Below are positions 59,393-64,000 of a DNA stretch of 64,000 bases, one piece after another. Every line of letters begins with the position of its first letter. The stretch's first letter is position 1. The translations under genes were made by a program, and so were the position numbers. The stretch comes from G963663525 sp963663525 (GTDB lineage: Bacteria; Myxococcota_A; SURF-8; G963663525): the NCBI GenBank assembly GCA_963663525.2, contig CAXXHC010000001.1, positions 1,612,001 through 1,676,000 on the forward strand, in the 5' to 3' direction. The notes beneath the pieces were generated by a model. It made no database searches. It had not been told where the DNA came from and saw only the letters and a program-made list of their open reading frames with translations.

Positions 59393-61888
59393 CTAGGGCA
59401 ACGACCTGACGAGGCGGAAGCCCAGGAGGTCGTGGCGGTCGCCGGGCGAGACGTAGGGGCGAATCGCTGAACGGCAGTTCAGGGCGTTGTCGAACCAGCC
59501 ACCACCGCGAAACACGCGGTCCGAGCCTGTACTCGGGCCCGTAGGATCCGTCACACTCCCAGAAGGATAATCCGCTTTCCAGTCCCATACCCACTCCCAC
59601 ACATTGCCACTCATATCGTACAAGCCCCAAGCATTCGGTTGCTTCTTCCCTACAGGATGCGTCTTGTTACCTGAGTTCCCATCATACCATGCTATTGCAT
59701 CCACATCCCCGAAATACGCTCCCGTAGTCCCCGCTCGCGCCACATACTCCCATTCCGCCTCCGTAGGCAAACGATACCCGCGACAGCTCAACCCCTTGAA
59801 ACTCACAGACGTGCCCGAAATCGTGTAGCACGCCTCCAATCCTTCCTTCTGGCTCTGCGCATTCGCAAAAGCCACCGCCTCATACCAATTCACATTCTCT
59901 ACCGGACAATCATCACCGCACGACGAAAAACTACTCGGATTGCTCCCCATCAACGCTTTCCATTCCCCCTGGGTCACCTCAAACTTCCCCATCAAAAAGT
60001 CTCGGCTGATCGTCACACGATGCTGCTTTTCGTCACTGTGCCGGTTCCTCTCATTCGAAGGCGAACCCATATCGAAACTCCCCGCGCGGATCCTCACCAT
60101 GTCCCCGGAAGCACCACCCTGCAACACCGCCTCCACCTTGCGCTCTTTCCCTTCCTCCACCGTCGCATCGCCTTCATAACTGCCATCATCGCTATGAACC
60201 GCTACCTTGTACGAGCCCACCAGCATTTTCTTTTTAAAAGGCGTTTTTCCACTCTGCTTCACGCCGTCAAGACTCACCTCCGCCCGCACCGGACTTTTTT
60301 GGCCGTCTTTTTCGGAAAACGCGAGGATTTTCAGCAACCCGTATCGACCCGTCAATGACGCCTCCAACGGCGTGGTTTCTCCGCGTTGGATCCGTACTTT
60401 TTTCTTGAAATCGTTGTGGGAGGACAACTTTATAGTGACATCGTGCAACCCCACCGACAACGGACGCACCGTCCCCGGCGTCGTCGTCCCGCTGTCCCTT
60501 CCATCCACCCAGATCGCCGCCCCCGCCGGGCTGCTCGTCACCTGCAACGAACCGAAATTCTCCTCCAGGCGCTCTTTCACCGTCACCGTGCGACCATCAC
60601 CCAGTTGCACTTTCGACGTGCTCGAAAGGTACATGCTCTTTTTCAACGTGACTTCGTACTCCCCCGTTTTCTTTTTCGGAAAGGTGTACGGCGTTTGATA
60701 CCCGGAAGGCTCACCGTTGAGCAGAATATCCGCCCCCGAAGGCGTGCTTTCCACCTGTAAAATCCCGTAATTCGGGCCGAGTTTCATGGTCAGTTGCGCA
60801 CCTTCGGTCGTCATCTGGATGCGCTTGCGGGACGGAATCCACAACGCGCCCTTTTTCGCCAGCACTACGTATTCCCCCTTCATCAACTCGGCTTGGTACG
60901 GCGTAACCCCTTTTTCCTCGCCGTTGACGTACACCGTCGCACCTTCCGGTTCGCTCTCCACGAACAAAAAGCCGGTTTCATCCACCACCGGGTTGTTGAT
61001 CGTGCTCCCGTCGTCGTCGAAGCGATTCGTAAACGTTTTCACCTTCACGCCGTCGCTGACGTCTTCGGGATTCTTGTACGTGATAATCTGTGCCAACAGA
61101 CGATCCACCGTCGTTTGGGCCGCCTTTTTCAGCGAGGCTTTATCTTCCCGAAATCCTTCGCCTTTATACGATTCCTGCGCGCTGGCCTTGACGCAGCCGT
61201 CCTTTTCCAGCTTGAGCGACAGGTAGCGCTCGCCGGAGGGATCGCCCGTCAGCCGAATCCGCAGCACGCTGTTGGCCGGGAACGACGCCGAGCAAGTTTC
61301 GCTGTCACGGTTCGCGATGCGCCCGCCCGAAGCCGTCACCACGTCGAACTTGCTGCGGCTTCTCAGGCGATCCACCACCTTGTCCCGCACCCACACCGGA
61401 TTGGAACCGATGGCGTACTTGTCGCCGATGACGTCCACCTCGTCCACGTCGATTTTGTACGTCGTGTCCTTGAAATAGCTTTCAATCGCTTCCTCGACCG
61501 GCTCCACCCGGTGCGAACGCATAGCGATGTTGCCTTCCCAGGAAAACAGCAAGGATGTCGGCAGGTTGGCGACCTCGAACTTTTGCTGCAACACGCCGTC
61601 GGCGTCGCAAAGACTTTCGTCCGGCGACCAGTCGGCCTTCGAGCAGACGCCTTCATCCGCCGAAACCACGATGAAGCGCAGACCGGACTTTTTGTACTTT
61701 TTATGCAGCTTTTTCCACTCCGGGACTGCCTTCATACACGGCTTGCACCACGTAGCGTAGAACTCCACTACCAGCAATTTCACCCCAGGACGTGACAACT
61801 CGGCTTGGATGTCCAGTGTATCCCCCGCCAAGGCCGATTTTCCCATAAGGGCACACAACATCGTGACCAGAAAGAAGATTCGTCGCAT
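59393..61888 (-). CDS. Thioredoxin-like/PEGA/SUMF1 secreted protein
   Basis: An 831-residue exported protein. Residues 1-21 are a signal peptide (SALA-G). Residues about 25-140 are a thioredoxin-like domain with the CKPC active site (FYATWCKPCM). About 305-375, 378-445 and 446-530 are PEGA repeats (VESEPEGATVYVNG, VESTPSGADILLNG, VTSSPAGAAIWVDG), with a diverged fourth after them. Residues about 598-831 are a SUMF1/FGE-like domain (GKFEVTQGEW, CRGYRLPTEAEWEYVAR, MSGNVWEWVWDW, GFRLVRS). The NCRSAIR stretch keeps only one Cys of the pair used by true FGE, so sulfatase activation is doubtful. A promoter at 61942-61969 is shared in sequence with the inverted copy at 63555. Confidence 0.88.
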   Translation of the reverse strand: MRRIFFLVTMLCALMGKSALAGDTLDIQAELSRPGVKLLVVEFYATWCKPCMKAVPEWKKLHKKYKKSGLRFIVVSADEGVCSKADWSPDESLCDADGVLQQKFEVANLPTSLLFSWEGNIAMRSHRVEPVEEAIESYFKDTTYKIDVDEVDVIGDKYAIGSNPVWVRDKVVDRLRSRSKFDVVTASGGRIANRDSETCSASFPANSVLRIRLTGDPSGERYLSLKLEKDGCVKASAQESYKGEGFREDKASLKKAAQTTVDRLLAQIITYKNPEDVSDGVKVKTFTNRFDDDGSTINNPVVDETGFLFVESEPEGATVYVNGEEKGVTPYQAELMKGEYVVLAKKGALWIPSRKRIQMTTEGAQLTMKLGPNYGILQVESTPSGADILLNGEPSGYQTPYTFPKKKTGEYEVTLKKSMYLSSTSKVQLGDGRTVTVKERLEENFGSLQVTSSPAGAAIWVDGRDSGTTTPGTVRPLSVGLHDVTIKLSSHNDFKKKVRIQRGETTPLEASLTGRYGLLKILAFSEKDGQKSPVRAEVSLDGVKQSGKTPFKKKMLVGSYKVAVHSDDGSYEGDATVEEGKERKVEAVLQGGASGDMVRIRAGSFDMGSPSNERNRHSDEKQHRVTISRDFLMGKFEVTQGEWKALMGSNPSSFSSCGDDCPVENVNWYEAVAFANAQSQKEGLEACYTISGTSVSFKGLSCRGYRLPTEAEWEYVARAGTTGAYFGDVDAIAWYDGNSGNKTHPVGKKQPNAWGLYDMSGNVWEWVWDWKADYPSGSVTDPTGPSTGSDRVFRGGGWFDNALNCRSAIRPYVSPGDRHDLLGFRLVRSLP

Positions 61889-61941
61889 ATCCGCTCCCGT
61901 TATGTCGATTGGCCTAGTTTCAAATGGGTACGTTTTGACAG

Positions 61942-61969
61942 ACTATAGCACAATTCGACATGGACGCAA
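61942..61969 (-). promoter_or_regulatory. Promoter of the thioredoxin/PEGA/SUMF1 gene
   Basis: On the minus strand: TTGCGT (61969-61964), 16-bp spacer and TATAGT (61947-61942). The same boxes and the following TCAAAACGT are kept before the second copy at 63474-63501. Confidence 0.6.
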
Positions 61970-62035
61970 TCTCGCGCGGCTCGGGACGATGTTTTGTAAG
62001 GGGAAACGATGAGTTGGAGTATCGCGGCTTGCGGC

Positions 62036-63235
62036 TTATTCCACGTCGAAATTCAGGGATACGCCGATCAAGCGGTCTTTGCGTTCCACAAGTCCTTGAT
62101 TGTAGGCGAAGTTCACGGAAAACACCTCGTCCTTGTAGGCCACTCCGGCGGAGACGTACTGGTTGCCCACCGTCTGATCGTTTTCATAGCCGAAGCGCAA
62201 AGGGACGATCTGGTTGATAATATACTCGGCTCCGAGGCGGATATCGATCTTCGCGCCCTCCTGATACGTGTAGTAATTCCTCGGATGGGGTTTCTCCTGG
62301 TAGGCGTCCAGCACCACCACGGTATCGACATCGATATACAACTCGTCGGCAATCACGTAGGCCAGTCCTCCACCCACTTTCAGCGGCCACATGTCGTAGG
62401 CGGTATGAATCAGGTTTTTGGCCACGAGGCCGAAGTTGAGGCCGAATTCGGTCCGTATCAGAATCCCCAGGTCGATGTTGGCGGAGTTCACGTCGTGCCG
62501 CATCGGTCGCTTGGCCCAGGCATATTTCACGCTCGCCCCGAGCATGAATTCCTTGGTAATCGCTCCGGCCAGACCCAGGCGCGCCACGTGGCGGTAGATG
62601 TCGCCGTCCTTGAACGGACCGAGCATACTGCGCAAGGGATTCTTGGGGTAGTCTTCGGGGTCGATGTAGTCGTTGAGGTAGTCCTGATACGTGCCGTTCA
62701 GGTTGCGCTGGTGGTACAGATCCCAGGAATTCTGGCTCGATGTGGCGTAATTCGAATTCTGCACCCAGTCCTCCACCCAGCCGACGGGCTGCGTCAACTG
62801 GGAAGGGGCGGTAAGGTCGCTCATAAAGTTGTAATCGGGATTGTAATTGTGGAAGTTGCTGATATTCCACAACTGTTGCGAATCGTAGCCGTTGAAGGTG
62901 TAGCCCAGGTACATGGCTACGGGAGTGGTTACCGCATCGATGACCGACACCCCGGCGGAGTAGGCGTCGCCCAGCGGGTCGAATTCGCCGGTCAGGCCGA
63001 TGCTGTAGATGGGGCGTTGCGCCATGCCGGCTGGATTCGACCACCCGGCGGCGTTTCCCTCGGCGATGGCGATGAATGCCCGCCCCATGCCTAGCATCCG
63101 GGCGCCGTGGATCTCCTCGTGGGCGGCGCTCCAGCGCTGTTTGAGCGTCGTCTCGGCCATGGCCGGGGAAGCGGCGAACAGCGTGGAAAACGCGAAAACA
63201 TGAACGAAAACAAGAATATACAACCGGAAAGGCAT
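62036..63235 (-). CDS. Outer-membrane beta-barrel protein (PorV/UPF0164 type)
   Basis: A 399-residue outer-membrane protein. ATG 63235 was chosen because AGGAAA lies just before it and it gives a clean signal peptide (about 1-30, ending AMA-E); the frame is open further upstream without support. The mature N-terminus GARMLGMGRAFIAIAEGNAAGWSNPAGMA is the hallmark of PorV/PorQ and related FadL-like barrels. Alternating strands and a final NFDVE complete the barrel. Such proteins form pores or hold secreted proteins at the surface. It lies between the two inverted thioredoxin genes and could belong with them functionally. Confidence 0.85.
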   Translation of the reverse strand: MPFRLYILVFVHVFAFSTLFAASPAMAETTLKQRWSAAHEEIHGARMLGMGRAFIAIAEGNAAGWSNPAGMAQRPIYSIGLTGEFDPLGDAYSAGVSVIDAVTTPVAMYLGYTFNGYDSQQLWNISNFHNYNPDYNFMSDLTAPSQLTQPVGWVEDWVQNSNYATSSQNSWDLYHQRNLNGTYQDYLNDYIDPEDYPKNPLRSMLGPFKDGDIYRHVARLGLAGAITKEFMLGASVKYAWAKRPMRHDVNSANIDLGILIRTEFGLNFGLVAKNLIHTAYDMWPLKVGGGLAYVIADELYIDVDTVVVLDAYQEKPHPRNYYTYQEGAKIDIRLGAEYIINQIVPLRFGYENDQTVGNQYVSAGVAYKDEVFSVNFAYNQGLVERKDRLIGVSLNFDVE

Positions 63236-63473
63236 GGCGGTTTCCTGCAATGACGTCCCCCGCCGGTCTACGCAACGGACAGTCCCGGCATCTGTCCGAG
63301 CGCCAACGGAGGAACCCAACACGAGGCATCGAAGCAGAACGGGTCGGGCGACGAGCCGGGAAAATAGGGCAGCCGCCTGTTTCGACAGTGATAAAAGTAT
63401 ATTCAATTTAAAGAAACAACGCAACCAAAACCCGAACAAAGCGCACAAGCGGAGCAAGAACGCGTCCTTTCGA

Positions 63474-63501
63474 TTGCGTCCGCGCCGTTTCGTGCTATAT
63501 T
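63474..63501 (+). promoter_or_regulatory. Promoter of the second thioredoxin gene
   Basis: TTGCGT (63474-63479), 16-bp spacer and TATATT (63496-63501), followed by CTCTCAAAACGTGCC as in the first copy. The start codon is 54 bp further on. The rest of the 319-bp gap (63236-63554) shows nothing else. Confidence 0.6.
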
Positions 63502-63554
63502 CTCTCAAAACGTGCCAACTTGGAACCAAGCCAATCGACATAGCGGGAGCGGAC

Positions 63555-64000
63555 ATGCGACGAATCTTCTTTCTGGTCACGATGTTGTGTGCCCTTATGG
63601 GAAAAACGGCCCTGGCGGAAAATGAACTCGACATTCAGGCCGAGTTGTCCCGACCTGGTGTGAAATTGCTGGTGGTGGAGTTCTACGCGACCTGGTGCAA
63701 GCCGTGTATGAAAGCGGTACCAGAGTGGAAAAAGCTGCATAAAAAGTACAAAAAGTCCGGCCTACGCTTCATCGTGGTTTCGGCGGATGAAGGGGTGTGT
63801 TCCAAGCCGCCGGAGTGGTCGCCGGACGAAAGCCTCTGCGATGCCGACGGCGTGTTGCAGCGCAAGTTCGAGGTCGCCAACCTGCCGACATCGTTGCTGT
63901 TTTCCTGGGAAGGCAACATCGCTATGCGTTCGCACCGGGTGGAGCCGGTCGAGGACGCGATCGAAAGCTATTTCAAAGACACCACCTACAAGATCAAGGT
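63555..64000 (+). CDS. Second thioredoxin-like secreted protein, cut by the window end
   Basis: The first 148 codons of a paralog of the gene at 59393-61888, in the opposite orientation. The signal peptide (MRRIFFLVTMLCALMGKTALA), the FYATWCKPCM thioredoxin site and almost every residue to the window end match the first copy. Differences include ENE for GDT after the signal peptide, a one-residue change in spacing (SKPPEWSP for SKADWSP) and EDAIES for EEAIES. The promoter and GGGAGCGG ribosome-binding site are also kept. Whether PEGA and SUMF1 domains follow cannot be seen. Confidence 0.85.
   Translation, partial: MRRIFFLVTMLCALMGKTALAENELDIQAELSRPGVKLLVVEFYATWCKPCMKAVPEWKKLHKKYKKSGLRFIVVSADEGVCSKPPEWSPDESLCDADGVLQRKFEVANLPTSLLFSWEGNIAMRSHRVEPVEDAIESYFKDTTYKIK

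Noticed and set aside
59393..61888. True formylglycine-generating enzyme
   Set aside because: Only one of the two catalytic Cys positions is visible in NCRSAIR, and the domain is fused to thioredoxin and PEGA parts; SUMF1-like binding domain is the safer call.

Overview
The window suggests an uncultured, GC-rich, Gram-negative bacterium of the deltaproteobacterial type (Desulfobacterota/Myxococcota sensu lato). This is inferred from gene content, not from a marker gene. The signs are a dissimilatory APS reductase-Qmo cluster, many secreted lipoproteins that combine acidic low-complexity stalks with Cys-rich repeats, PEGA plus formylglycine-generating-enzyme-like (SUMF1) proteins, and an outer-membrane porin-like protein. 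No rRNA, tRNA or CRISPR array was recognised.

Layout. 1-8971: one giant surface lipoprotein gene (about 2,900 residues) with its own promoter and terminator. 9-13.6 kb: an HDOD protein, a Tat/lipobox PIG-L deacetylase and a TPR-like lipoprotein, interspersed with small repeat elements. 13.6-22.4 kb, minus strand: aprB-aprA-zinc ribbon-YkgJ-qmoA-qmoB-HdrD-like protein, an APS reductase and electron-delivery operon with a candidate promoter and operator. 23-29.2 kb: a lipase-like lipoprotein, a membrane protein and a lipoprotein with a CBM9-like and a SUMF1 domain. 29.3-38 kb: housekeeping and metabolic genes (dtd, NifU-like, mutY, Gfo/Idh/MocA oxidoreductase, hisC, NYN-CSD protein, B12-binding radical SAM protein) separated by repeat-rich spacers. 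38.6-42.4 kb: a thiolase-like and a crotonase-like protein, both lacking key catalytic residues, then an unknown protein and a membrane protein. 42.9-47.4 kb: class-V aminotransferase, serA-like, purA and queG. 47.5-53 kb: a beta-propeller lipoprotein, a helical-repeat protein and nucleotide-sugar genes (rmlC, WbpD-like acetyltransferase, UDP-sugar dehydrogenase). 53.2-56.3 kb: glyQ-glyS. 57.2-59.1 kb: a methyltransferase/ATP-grasp fusion. 59.4-64 kb: a thioredoxin-PEGA-SUMF1 protein, an outer-membrane beta-barrel protein and an inverted, truncated second copy of the thioredoxin protein with a conserved promoter.

Working together. AprBA reduces APS (or oxidises sulfite) and would exchange electrons with QmoAB plus a soluble HdrD-like subunit that takes the place of the usual membrane QmoC. 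No sat or dsr gene lies in the window, so the direction of the pathway cannot be decided here. The surface lipoproteins share one plan: lipid anchor, acidic stalk, Cys-rich region, functional head.

The spacers hold at least four families of short non-coding inverted-repeat elements. Several have visible target-site duplications (9 bp, 11 bp, TTAA), and one element is nested inside another. No transposase is present, so they look like MITEs moved by an enzyme encoded elsewhere.
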